From CAZHTF01 sp964535305 (GTDB lineage: Bacteria; Planctomycetota; Phycisphaerae; UBA1845; Fen-1342): DNA of 39,183 nucleotides. The stretch's first letter is position 1; every line of letters begins with the position of its first letter. Location of the stretch: contig CAZHTF010000023.1 in assembly GCA_964535305.1 (NCBI GenBank), positions 1 to 39,183 on the forward strand, given 5' to 3'. Shown piece by piece: positions 1 to 6,707 of the stretch. Under the pieces are notes generated by a model. It made no database searches and had not been told where the DNA came from. It saw only the letters and a program-made list of their open reading frames with translations. The position numbers were made by a program, and so were the translations under genes.

Positions 1-1
1 G

Positions 2-121
2 GGCAGGCCGGGGGCGTTCTTCGAGCCGCTCGCGCTGGCTTAAGTGCTCGCCGTCGCGGTCGCGATGGTGGTCGCGCTGACCGTCACGCCCGCGCTCAGC
101 ATGGTGCTCTTCTCGCGCGGA
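2..121 (+). pseudogene. Fragment of RND-family efflux pump (inner-membrane subunit)
   Basis: Reading from base 2, the translation contains PGAFFEPLALA, a TAA stop at 41-43, then VLAVAVAMVVALTVTPALS. This matches the conserved membrane segment of AcrB/CusA-type RND pumps, whose usual form is G-x-F-F-x-P-L-A-L-A-Y-V-L-A-V ending in A-L-T-V-T-P-A-L. The TAA falls exactly where the family normally has Tyr (TAC/TAT), so either one base was changed or misread, or the gene is dead. Similarity stops at the GGATCC at 119-124, after which the plus strand makes no RND sense and the minus strand encodes an E2 lipoyl domain. About 40 residues survive of a protein usually over 1000 long. Substrate cannot be told. 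It may be foreign to the rest of the window. Confidence 0.7.
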
Positions 122-361
122 TCCGCCGGCTTCCGCGATCGAGACCAGCACCTGACCAACTTTCACGACCTGCCCGGGCTGCGCATGCAGCTTGGCGACG
201 ATGCCGGCTTTGGGCGAGGGAATCTCGACGGCGGCCTTGTCGGTCTCGACCTCGAGCATCGGCTGATACTCGGCGATCGGGTCGCCTTCCTTCACCAGCA
301 GGCTGACGATCTGACCTTCGTGTACGCCTTCGCCCAGGTCGGGCAACTTGAATTCGAACAT
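119..361 (-). CDS. Dihydrolipoamide acyltransferase (E2) N-terminal lipoyl domain, truncated
   Basis: E2 is the core acyltransferase of pyruvate or other 2-oxoacid dehydrogenase complexes, and its lipoyl domain carries the acyl group between active sites. From ATG at 361 the minus strand gives about 80 residues that form one complete lipoyl domain: start MFEFKLPDLGEG, lipoylation motif E-T-D-K-A with the modified Lys at residue 42, and the closing G-Q-V-L-V-S-I. An AGGA lies just before the start. The linker, E1/E3-binding domain and catalytic domain should follow but are missing, because identity ends at the GGATCC at 119-124. The frame stays open to the window edge, but those residues (Arg/His/Glu-rich) are antisense to an RND fragment and look meaningless. 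Position downstream of accC suggests the same transcript or a neighbouring unit. Which 2-oxoacid is used cannot be seen. Confidence 0.85.
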
Positions 362-400
362 GTTCCTGACGGCCCTTCGATGCTGGATTGAACCATCCCG

Positions 401-419
401 GCGGCGTGGCACACGCCGC
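401..419. terminator. Perfect GC-rich hairpin between accC and the E2 gene
   Basis: An 8-bp perfect stem (GCGGCGTG / CACGCCGC) with a 3-base loop lies in the 114-bp gap between the accC stop and the E2 start. There is no T-run on either strand, so it is not a classical intrinsic terminator. It could attenuate read-through or protect the accBC message 3' end. Confidence 0.35.
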
Positions 420-475
420 GCTGCGAAATTGAAACTGTACCCCAAACGCAGCGGGTGTAAACCCGGCGCTGCCGC

Positions 476-1852
476 CTAGGCCGCTGGGCTGTTCTGCGCA
501 GTGCGGGTCGAGACCAGCAGGGCGCGCTCGATGAAATTCGTGTCCACGTCGCCGCGGACGAAATCGGCGTGCTCAAAAATCTTCTTGTGCAGCGGGATGG
601 TGGTCTTGATCGGCTTGACGGCGAATTCAGCCAGCGCGCGGCGCATGACGCGGATCGCCAGCTCGCGCGTCGGCCGGTGCACCAGCAGCTTGGCGATCAT
701 CGAATCGTAATACGGGCTGACCGTGTAGCCCGCGTACGCGTGCGTATCCAGCCGCACGCCCGGACCGCCGGGCGCGATCATGTGCTCGATCGGCCCCGGG
801 CACGGGCGGAAATTCTCGTCAGGCGACTCGGCATTGATGCGGCACTCGATCGCCGACCCGCGCTGCTGCACATCGTCCTGCTTGAGTGTCAGCGGCTCGC
901 CGGCGGCGATACGCAACTGCCACTGCACCAGGTCCACGCCGGTCACCAGTTCGGTAACCGGGTGCTCCACCTGAATGCGGGCGTTCACCTCCATGAAGTA
1001 GAAATTCTCCTGCTGATCGACCAGAAACTCGCACGTGCCGGCCGAGTAGTAATTGGCGGCCTTGGCCATGCGAACGGCCGCGGCGCACAGCTTTTCGCGC
1101 GTGCGGGCGGAGATGTGCGGCGAGGGGGATTCCTCGACCAGCTTCTGATGGCGGCGCTGCAGCGAGCAATCGCGCTCCCAGAGATGCAGCGTGTGTCCGC
1201 GGCGATCGGCGAGCAGTTGCACCTCGACATGCCGTGGACGCTCAACCAGCTTTTCGACGTAGAGCGAGCCGTCCTTGAACGCGGCCTCGGCCTCGGCCCG
1301 GGCGTTGCGGAAATTGCTGCGGAGCGCCGCTTCGTTGTGCGCCGCCCGCATTCCGCGGCCACCGCCGCCCGCCGCGGCCTTGATCATGACCGGATAGCCG
1401 ATCTTCTCGGCCACCCCGACGGCTTCGTCCTCGTCGGCGACGGACCCGCCGCTGCCGGGCACCAGCGGCACCTTCGCCTGCTTGGCGAGCTTTCTGGCTT
1501 CGACCTTATTGCCCAGCGAGCGCATCGATTCAGCGCTCGGTCCGATGAACTCGATCCGGCAATCGCGGCACATCTGGGCGAAGACCGGATTCTCCGACAG
1601 AAAGCCGTAGCCCGGGTGGATCGCTTCAACGTCGGTGATCTCCGCAGCCGAGATGATCGCAGCGGGATTCAGGTACGACTGGGCCGGAGCCTCGCCGCCG
1701 ATGCAGATCGCGTCATTGGCCAGATTCAGGTACGCGGCGTCGCGATCGGCCCGGCTGAAGACCGCGACCGATTCGATCCCCAGATCGCGGCACGCGCGGA
1801 TGATGCGCAGCGCGATCTCACCCCGATTGGCCACCAGAATCCGGCTAAACAT
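476..1852 (-). CDS. accC: Acetyl-CoA carboxylase, biotin carboxylase subunit
   Basis: This subunit carboxylates biotin on AccB using ATP and bicarbonate, the first half-reaction of malonyl-CoA synthesis for fatty acids. It acts in the cytoplasm. The 458-residue product begins MFSRILVANRGEIALRIIRA, the canonical N-terminus. It has the ATP-grasp Gly-rich loop (K-A-A-A-G-G-G-G-R-G-M), the H-x-E-V-Q segment, the E-R-D-C-S-x-Q-R-R-H-Q-K motif, and the catalytic M-E-V-N-A-R-I-Q-V-E-H-P-V-T-E. Length matches the family (about 450). The open frame extends upstream to 2050, but that part overlaps accB and is not biotin-carboxylase-like. ATG at 1852 has a GAGAGAA ribosome site and the family start. It lies 65 bp after accB, presumably co-transcribed. 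Carboxyltransferase subunits (accA/accD) are not in the window. Confidence 0.97.
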   Translation of the reverse strand: MFSRILVANRGEIALRIIRACRDLGIESVAVFSRADRDAAYLNLANDAICIGGEAPAQSYLNPAAIISAAEITDVEAIHPGYGFLSENPVFAQMCRDCRIEFIGPSAESMRSLGNKVEARKLAKQAKVPLVPGSGGSVADEDEAVGVAEKIGYPVMIKAAAGGGGRGMRAAHNEAALRSNFRNARAEAEAAFKDGSLYVEKLVERPRHVEVQLLADRRGHTLHLWERDCSLQRRHQKLVEESPSPHISARTREKLCAAAVRMAKAANYYSAGTCEFLVDQQENFYFMEVNARIQVEHPVTELVTGVDLVQWQLRIAAGEPLTLKQDDVQQRGSAIECRINAESPDENFRPCPGPIEHMIAPGGPGVRLDTHAYAGYTVSPYYDSMIAKLLVHRPTRELAIRVMRRALAEFAVKPIKTTIPLHKKIFEHADFVRGDVDTNFIERALLVSTRTAQNSPAA

Positions 1853-1917
1853 CAGTTCTCTCAGAGTGGACCAGATCCGACGCTGCTGGACTTCGCCACG
1901 GTCACGGCCCGTCAAAG

Positions 1918-2412
1918 CTAGCTGGGCGTGACGGCGAACAGCGGCTGGTCGTATTCGACTGCCTGCCCGTTTTTTACCAGCACGCGCAGCACGCGGCCCG
2001 AGCATTCCGCCTTGATCTCGTTGAAGACCTTCATGGCCTCGACCAGGCACACCACGGTGTCCGGCGACACGGCGCTGCCGACGCTGACAAACGCTGGCGA
2101 TTCCGGGTCCGGCGAGGAATAGAACGTGCCCACCATCGGCGAGCGGATGAAAGACTCGCTCTCGCTGGGCGGCGTGGTCGCCGCAGGACCTGCCTCGCCC
2201 GCGGGCGCCGCGGCGGGAGCGGCGGGAGCGATCGCCAAGGGCGCTTGCGCAGCCATGGGTGCCATGGGTGCCAACTGGGCCGCGGCAGCCAGCAGCGGCT
2301 GACCGCGACGGAGGAGGATGTGCGCTTCACCGTCGCGCAGCTCGATTCGTGACAGGTCGTTCGCCGCCATCAATTCGACCAGCGAACGAATATGCTCAAT
2401 GCTTAGATCCAT
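1918..2412 (-). CDS. accB: Acetyl-CoA carboxylase, biotin carboxyl carrier protein
   Basis: Carrier protein whose biotin-lysine shuttles CO2 between AccC and the carboxyltransferase. The 164-residue product starts MDLSIEHIRSLVELMAAND, as in typical AccB. It has an Ala/Pro-rich linker (about residues 45-85) and a C-terminal biotinyl domain with motif V-E-A-M-K-V, whose Lys is the biotin site. The usual motif is E-A-M-K-M, and Val in the last position is a tolerated variant. ATG at 2412 is chosen because homology starts there. The in-frame ATG at 2418 would add two residues, and earlier codons have no family similarity. It sits 42 bp downstream of the M24 peptidase gene and directly upstream of accC, the usual accBC order. 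Confidence 0.96.
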   Translation of the reverse strand: MDLSIEHIRSLVELMAANDLSRIELRDGEAHILLRRGQPLLAAAAQLAPMAPMAAQAPLAIAPAAPAAAPAGEAGPAATTPPSESESFIRSPMVGTFYSSPDPESPAFVSVGSAVSPDTVVCLVEAMKVFNEIKAECSGRVLRVLVKNGQAVEYDQPLFAVTPS

Positions 2413-2454
2413 TCGCATCTCGCGCGAGCCGGCGCAGGGTCTCACCGGCCAATT

Positions 2455-3558
2455 TCAATCGATATCCAGCGGAAGCGAGGACAGTACCTCGCAGCCGTTC
2501 TCGGTCACCAGTACGTCACTTTCGACGCGTACGCCGCCGATGCCGGGCAGGTAGATGCCCGGCTCGATGGTTACGACCATTCCGGCCTTGAGCCGCTCGC
2601 GACTGGTCTTGCGAAGCCCGGGCGCTTCGTGCACCGCCAGCCCGATTGCGTGACCGACCGAGTGCGTGAATTCTTTATCAAATCCGGCGTTACGAATGTG
2701 CTGCCGAGCCGCGCGATCGACGCTCGCCGCGCTGACGCCCGCTCGAACGGCGGCGACCGCCTTGTCGTGCGCGGCCTTCACGATCGCATGCGCCTTACCC
2801 AACCGCGACGGGATGCTACCGGTCCAGATAACACGGGTCAAGTCGCTGACATACCAGCCGCTGCGGGCGCCCCAGTCGATCAGCACGCAGTCGTCGTTCG
2901 CGATCACGCGATCGCCGGCGCGGTAGTGCGGCAGCGAGGAATTCGGCCCGCACGCGACGATCGTCCCGAACGCCGGCTCATCAGCGCCCAGCTCGCGCAT
3001 CGCGTATTCCAGATCGGCGGCGACGGCCCGCTCCGTGCGGCCAGGCTTAACCTCGCTCAGAATGTTCTTGAGCGCGTCTTCCGCGATGCGGATGCTGCTG
3101 CGGATGGCCGCGATCTCGCTGGCGTCCTTCACCTCGCGCAGCCTGGCGATCACACCGCTGACCGGTTTGAATGTGATCCCCTTGCCCAGCTTGCGCAGCT
3201 CAGCGAACACGGCGACCGAAAGGTGCGCCGGGTCAAAGCCGACGCGCGCCGCGCCGACGCGACGAAGCTCGCGAACCGTGACGTCCGGCGAGCGCTTCTT
3301 TCGTAGGACTTTACGGGCGTACGGGGCCTCGAGATCCGCGGTCTGGTCGAAGCGGCTGTCGGTCAGCAGCACGATACGGTCGGGTGTCACGATCGCGCCG
3401 CCGTCTTCGCCGCTGAACCCGGTCAGCCAGTATTGCTCGACATGACTGACGACCAGGTAGGCATCGATGCGATTGGCAGTCAGCGCCTGACGCACGCGCG
3501 CGATTCGCGCCTGATGCGTCGCTGACGGCGCAGCCTTGCTCCGCTTCAGCGTTTGCAT
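2455..3558 (-). CDS. Xaa-Pro aminopeptidase/dipeptidase (M24 family, PepQ/PepP-like)
   Basis: A cytoplasmic dinuclear-metal peptidase that cleaves Xaa-Pro bonds. The 367-residue protein has an N-terminal creatinase-like domain (about 1-130, with the Y-W-L-T-G-F-S-G region) and a C-terminal pita-bread domain. The metal ligands are visible in order: Asp in V-L-I-D-W-G-A, Asp in V-S-D-L-T-R, His in H-S-V-G-H-A-I-G, Glu in T-I-E-P-G-I-Y and Glu in V-R-V-E-S-D. Length fits the short PepQ/YqhT type. ATG at 3558 is preferred, since the frame upstream runs into the ABC permease gene. Genomic linkage of this peptidase to accB-accC is known in Bacillus (yqhT-efp-accB-accC). Here efp is absent from the gap. 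Dipeptidase versus aminopeptidase activity cannot be separated from sequence alone. Confidence 0.92.
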   Translation of the reverse strand: MQTLKRSKAAPSATHQARIARVRQALTANRIDAYLVVSHVEQYWLTGFSGEDGGAIVTPDRIVLLTDSRFDQTADLEAPYARKVLRKKRSPDVTVRELRRVGAARVGFDPAHLSVAVFAELRKLGKGITFKPVSGVIARLREVKDASEIAAIRSSIRIAEDALKNILSEVKPGRTERAVAADLEYAMRELGADEPAFGTIVACGPNSSLPHYRAGDRVIANDDCVLIDWGARSGWYVSDLTRVIWTGSIPSRLGKAHAIVKAAHDKAVAAVRAGVSAASVDRAARQHIRNAGFDKEFTHSVGHAIGLAVHEAPGLRKTSRERLKAGMVVTIEPGIYLPGIGGVRVESDVLVTENGCEVLSSLPLDID

Positions 3559-3590
3559 GTCCGTACTGTCATCGCACGGGCGGCGATTGG

Positions 3591-5810
3591 CTAGGGCCGC
3601 GCCGCGCTCGAACGCAAAGCCGCAGCCGGCGGCGGCAGGCCCAGCACGCACAGCACCACGCCCAGGCAAGTCAGGCCGCTGGCCACCAGCAGCCAGGGCT
3701 GAGATGGAAGCTGATCCAGCGCGCTGGGCATGCCGCTCTGTTCGAGCCAGCCACGGAAATCGGGCCAGCGCTCGCTGAGGATGCTGATGCCGTTGTGCAG
3801 AAAGTGTGCCAGCATTGCGGGCCAGAGCGATGCCGAACGCAGCACCAGCAGGCCCAGCAGCAGTCCGAGCACCGAGGTGGCGACCATGCGGTGGGCGCTG
3901 TAATGAAACAGCCCGAACGCCAGCGAAACAATGATCAGGGCCGCGTAGCGATTCAAGCCGTCCCGCACGCCGCTCAGAACAAACCCGCGGAAAAAGAACT
4001 CCTCGCAGACCGCCGGCACCAGCGCCAGCAGGAAGACTGCGACGAGCGGCGACGTATCGCGCAGCCAGCCGAGCTGCTGCTCGAGCGCCTGGAGAAACGC
4101 GGGATCGAGCGGCATCCAATGCTGCTGCAGCACGATCCAGGCTTTCGCGAGGACCCAGGTGGACGCGCCAAAGCACAGCGCCGCGAAGATTGGAAGCGGC
4201 GCGGGGACCCGCAAGCGGAACGTGTCGGCCACGTCGCAGCGCAGATACCAGGCGGACGCGAGCGGCCCGATCAGCAGCAGCGTCGTCAGCGTCAGCGCCA
4301 CCGCGACCAGGTAACCCGGGCCGTTGGCCAAACCGGATTTGCCCAGGGCCTGCTGGATGTAGAAGTTCAGCGTATACACCAGGGCCAGCAGCAGCAGCGC
4401 CTGCGCTACGCTCGGCACACGCCGCGGGCGGAAGAAGCGCCGCTGAAAGAGCGTCTTGATCGAGCCCGAGTCGCTGAAGAGCACCGCCTCCTGACCGAAA
4501 AGCTTGGCGGCGACGGCGACCGCAGCGCCGGCGTACAGGCTGGTCGAAAGCGCCACCAGGAAGATCGCGTTGTAGTCAAAGCGGCCCAGGAAAAGGTCGC
4601 GCGTCAGCACCACGATATTCGCCACCGGCATGACCAGGATCGGGCCTTCCAGGCGCGTGCCCGGCAGGATCCCGACCACCCCGGGGATCATCGCCGCCAC
4701 CATCACCGGCATGATGTAGTTCTGCGCTTCCTTGAAGCTGCGGGCGAAGCTGCAGACCGCCAAGAGCAGCGCGCTGAACATCACCGCCATCGGGATCAGC
4801 AGCACAAGGATCCAGGGCAGCGCCGAGAGCGGGAAAATGAATTGCTCGCCCTGCGTCAGCACCTGCCCGAGCCCGCCCAGGTAGATCGTGCCGCCGATCG
4901 AGACCAGGTTGAGCACGGCGCTGAGCATGCCAATCAGCGTGACGACAATGAACTTTCCGGCGATCAGCTCGACCGTCGCGACCGGCGCGACCATCAGCGT
5001 CTCGAGCGTGCCGCGCTCGCGTTCGCCGGCGGTAAGATCGATCGCCGGATAGATCGAGCCGGTGATGGTCATCAGAATCAGAATCAGCGGAACGATCTGG
5101 CCCAGCGCGGCGCCCGCCATCCGCTCGGCCGAGGCGATGTTCTCGTCCTGCACGCGCAGCGGACGGATGAACTCCGGCTCCAGCCCGACCCGCGCCAGCC
5201 GCTGCTCGACCGTGCGGCGATTGGCGCGCTCCAGCACGCCGCGCAGCCCGGGCGCCGCGAAGCGTGTGCTGCGGACTTCGCTTTCGTCGAAGATCAGCGT
5301 CACTTCAAGCGCGCCGTCGGCTTCGAGCGCCTGCAGCGGGCCGCTCAGCGTCACACCGACGTGCGCGCTGCCTTCGCGGACCGCTTCGCGCACCTGCGGT
5401 TCGACGACGATGCGAAACGGCGGCGGCCGAGCCCGCACGCCGGCGCGGGCCGCGCTGGATGCGCCTTCGGCACGCAGCTCGCGCTCAATCTCCGCGCGCG
5501 TCGCCCTGCCGGGCTCGTTCGTGCCCACTAGCGTTTCGGCGGGCGCGTCAGGCTGATCCAGCTTGCGGGCCGGGTCCGAGTCAATCAGACGCCGCAGCCA
5601 GCGCTGAACGTTCTCGTCGGCGACCGCAACGGTGTATTCCTGACGCACCAGGAAGCTGACCTGCACCTCGAGCGCCTGCAGCGAGCCCAGCATCAGCGCC
5701 GGGTAGAGCACCATCGGCACCAGCACCATCGCGATCACGGTGCGGCGATCGCGGAGCGTGTCGACCAGCTCCTTGCGCCAGATGGTGTTAACCCGCCAGA
5801 ACCGGCTCAT
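3591..5810 (-). CDS. ABC-2 permease fused to a CPBP (CAAX-protease-like) domain, NatB-like
   Basis: Inner-membrane exporter permease, 739 residues. The N-terminal half is NatB/ABC-2-like: one TM at about 22-48, a long extracytoplasmic region (about 50-230), then several TMs with the family motif E-R-E-R-G-T-L-E-T-L-M at 263-273. The C-terminal half (about 465-725) is another multi-TM block containing CPBP motifs: E603-E604...R608 (C-E-E-F-F-F-R-G-F), F-G-L-F-H with H636, and H-F-L-H-N ending at N673. These are the residues that make the metal site of Rce1-type intramembrane proteases, so the domain may be catalytic. The start overlaps the 3' end of the ATPase gene by 23 bp, which indicates translational coupling. 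The cargo is unknown. CPBP proteins are often linked to peptide export or immunity, so a peptide substrate is possible but unproven. Confidence 0.9.
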   Translation of the reverse strand: MSRFWRVNTIWRKELVDTLRDRRTVIAMVLVPMVLYPALMLGSLQALEVQVSFLVRQEYTVAVADENVQRWLRRLIDSDPARKLDQPDAPAETLVGTNEPGRATRAEIERELRAEGASSAARAGVRARPPPFRIVVEPQVREAVREGSAHVGVTLSGPLQALEADGALEVTLIFDESEVRSTRFAAPGLRGVLERANRRTVEQRLARVGLEPEFIRPLRVQDENIASAERMAGAALGQIVPLILILMTITGSIYPAIDLTAGERERGTLETLMVAPVATVELIAGKFIVVTLIGMLSAVLNLVSIGGTIYLGGLGQVLTQGEQFIFPLSALPWILVLLIPMAVMFSALLLAVCSFARSFKEAQNYIMPVMVAAMIPGVVGILPGTRLEGPILVMPVANIVVLTRDLFLGRFDYNAIFLVALSTSLYAGAAVAVAAKLFGQEAVLFSDSGSIKTLFQRRFFRPRRVPSVAQALLLLALVYTLNFYIQQALGKSGLANGPGYLVAVALTLTTLLLIGPLASAWYLRCDVADTFRLRVPAPLPIFAALCFGASTWVLAKAWIVLQQHWMPLDPAFLQALEQQLGWLRDTSPLVAVFLLALVPAVCEEFFFRGFVLSGVRDGLNRYAALIIVSLAFGLFHYSAHRMVATSVLGLLLGLLVLRSASLWPAMLAHFLHNGISILSERWPDFRGWLEQSGMPSALDQLPSQPWLLVASGLTCLGVVLCVLGLPPPAAALRSSAARP

Positions 5811-6540
5811 CCGCGCCTACCAAGGTAAGGAAGATTTCGCTGAGTCGCTGCTGCCCGGTGCGCTGCCGCAGGCTCTCCAGATCGCCCTCAGCAACCAGCC
5901 GACCGCTGTGAATCAGGCCGATTCGCCGACACATGCTCTCGATTTCGTCGAGCGCGTGCGTCGAGAGCAAGATGGCCTTGCCGCGCTGCGCCTGCGTGCG
6001 GATCAGGCTGAGAATCAGGCGATTGCTGAGCACGTCCAGCCCAAGCGTGGGCTCGTCCATAATCAGGATCGGCGGATCGGCGATCAGGGCGCGGGCGATG
6101 TTGGTGCGCTGCTTTTGCCCGGTGGAGAGCGCCCCGCAGCGCAGCCGCACGAACTCGCGCATGTCGAGCCACTCGATCAACGCTTCGATCCGCTCGCGCC
6201 CGGCCTGCCGCGAGAGGCCGTACAACGTCGCGAAATAGTCCAGAAACTCGATCGGCGTGAGCCGTGCGTACAGCCCGGTATTGGCGGTCAGGTAGCCGAT
6301 GCGGCGTTTGACCGCGTTGGGATCGTCGGTGACATCCTGCCCGGCGATGAAGACGCGTCCAGCCGAGGGCCGCAGCAGGCCGGTGACCATGCGCAGCGTG
6401 GTGGTCTTTCCGGCCCCGTTGGGCCCGAGCAGGCCGTAGATTTCGCCGGGCAGCACTTCGAACGAGACGCGGTCAACGGCGACCTTCTCGGTCCCATCGG
6501 GGTTGGGAAAGAGCTTGGTGAGGGCCTCGATACGGATCAT
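5788..6540 (-). CDS. ABC transporter ATP-binding protein (NatA-like)
   Basis: Powers the adjacent permease. The 250-residue protein shows Walker A (G-P-N-G-A-G-K-T-T), a signature loop in the variant form L-S-T-G-Q-K-Q-R, Walker B with catalytic Glu (I-L-I-M-D-E-P-T-L-G-L-D) and the H-loop S-T-H-A-L-D-E. ATG at 6540, preceded by GGGAG, begins MIRIEALTKLFP as expected for the family. The 48 extra codons upstream in the open frame are unlike any ATPase. It is the first gene of a two-gene unit with the permease at 3591-5810, and starts about 125 bp after the terminator hairpin of the preceding minus-strand island. Confidence 0.95.
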   Translation of the reverse strand: MIRIEALTKLFPNPDGTEKVAVDRVSFEVLPGEIYGLLGPNGAGKTTTLRMVTGLLRPSAGRVFIAGQDVTDDPNAVKRRIGYLTANTGLYARLTPIEFLDYFATLYGLSRQAGRERIEALIEWLDMREFVRLRCGALSTGQKQRTNIARALIADPPILIMDEPTLGLDVLSNRLILSLIRTQAQRGKAILLSTHALDEIESMCRRIGLIHSGRLVAEGDLESLRQRTGQQRLSEIFLTLVGADEPVLAG

Positions 6541-6662
6541 CAGCGCTCCCGCCCCGCGCCGCCCTGGGTTGCCGCCCCCGGGCGGATCAGGCGGGACTGC
6601 TCGGCGCGTGGCGAGGAAATGATAGCATCGGGTGATCGCCGCCGCGCGGTTGAGGCGAAATC

Positions 6663-6693
6663 GCCGCCGCGGGCCGAGGTGCACCGCGGCGGC
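6663..6693 (-). terminator. Intrinsic-terminator-like hairpin at the end of the VgrG island
   Basis: A perfect 10-bp GC stem (GCCGCCGCGG / CCGCGGCGGC) with an 11-base loop begins 15 bases after the stop of the last island gene. On the minus strand it is followed by GATTTCG, only a short T-run, so termination strength is uncertain. It separates the effector cassette from the ABC exporter genes. Confidence 0.6.
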
Positions 6694-6707
6694 TCAGGGC
6701 GAAGAAA

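Noticed and set aside
3795..5531. A 578-codon plus-strand frame opposite the ABC-2/CPBP gene
   Set aside because: Composition (Gln/Arg/His-rich) and antisense position mark it as a shadow of the permease.
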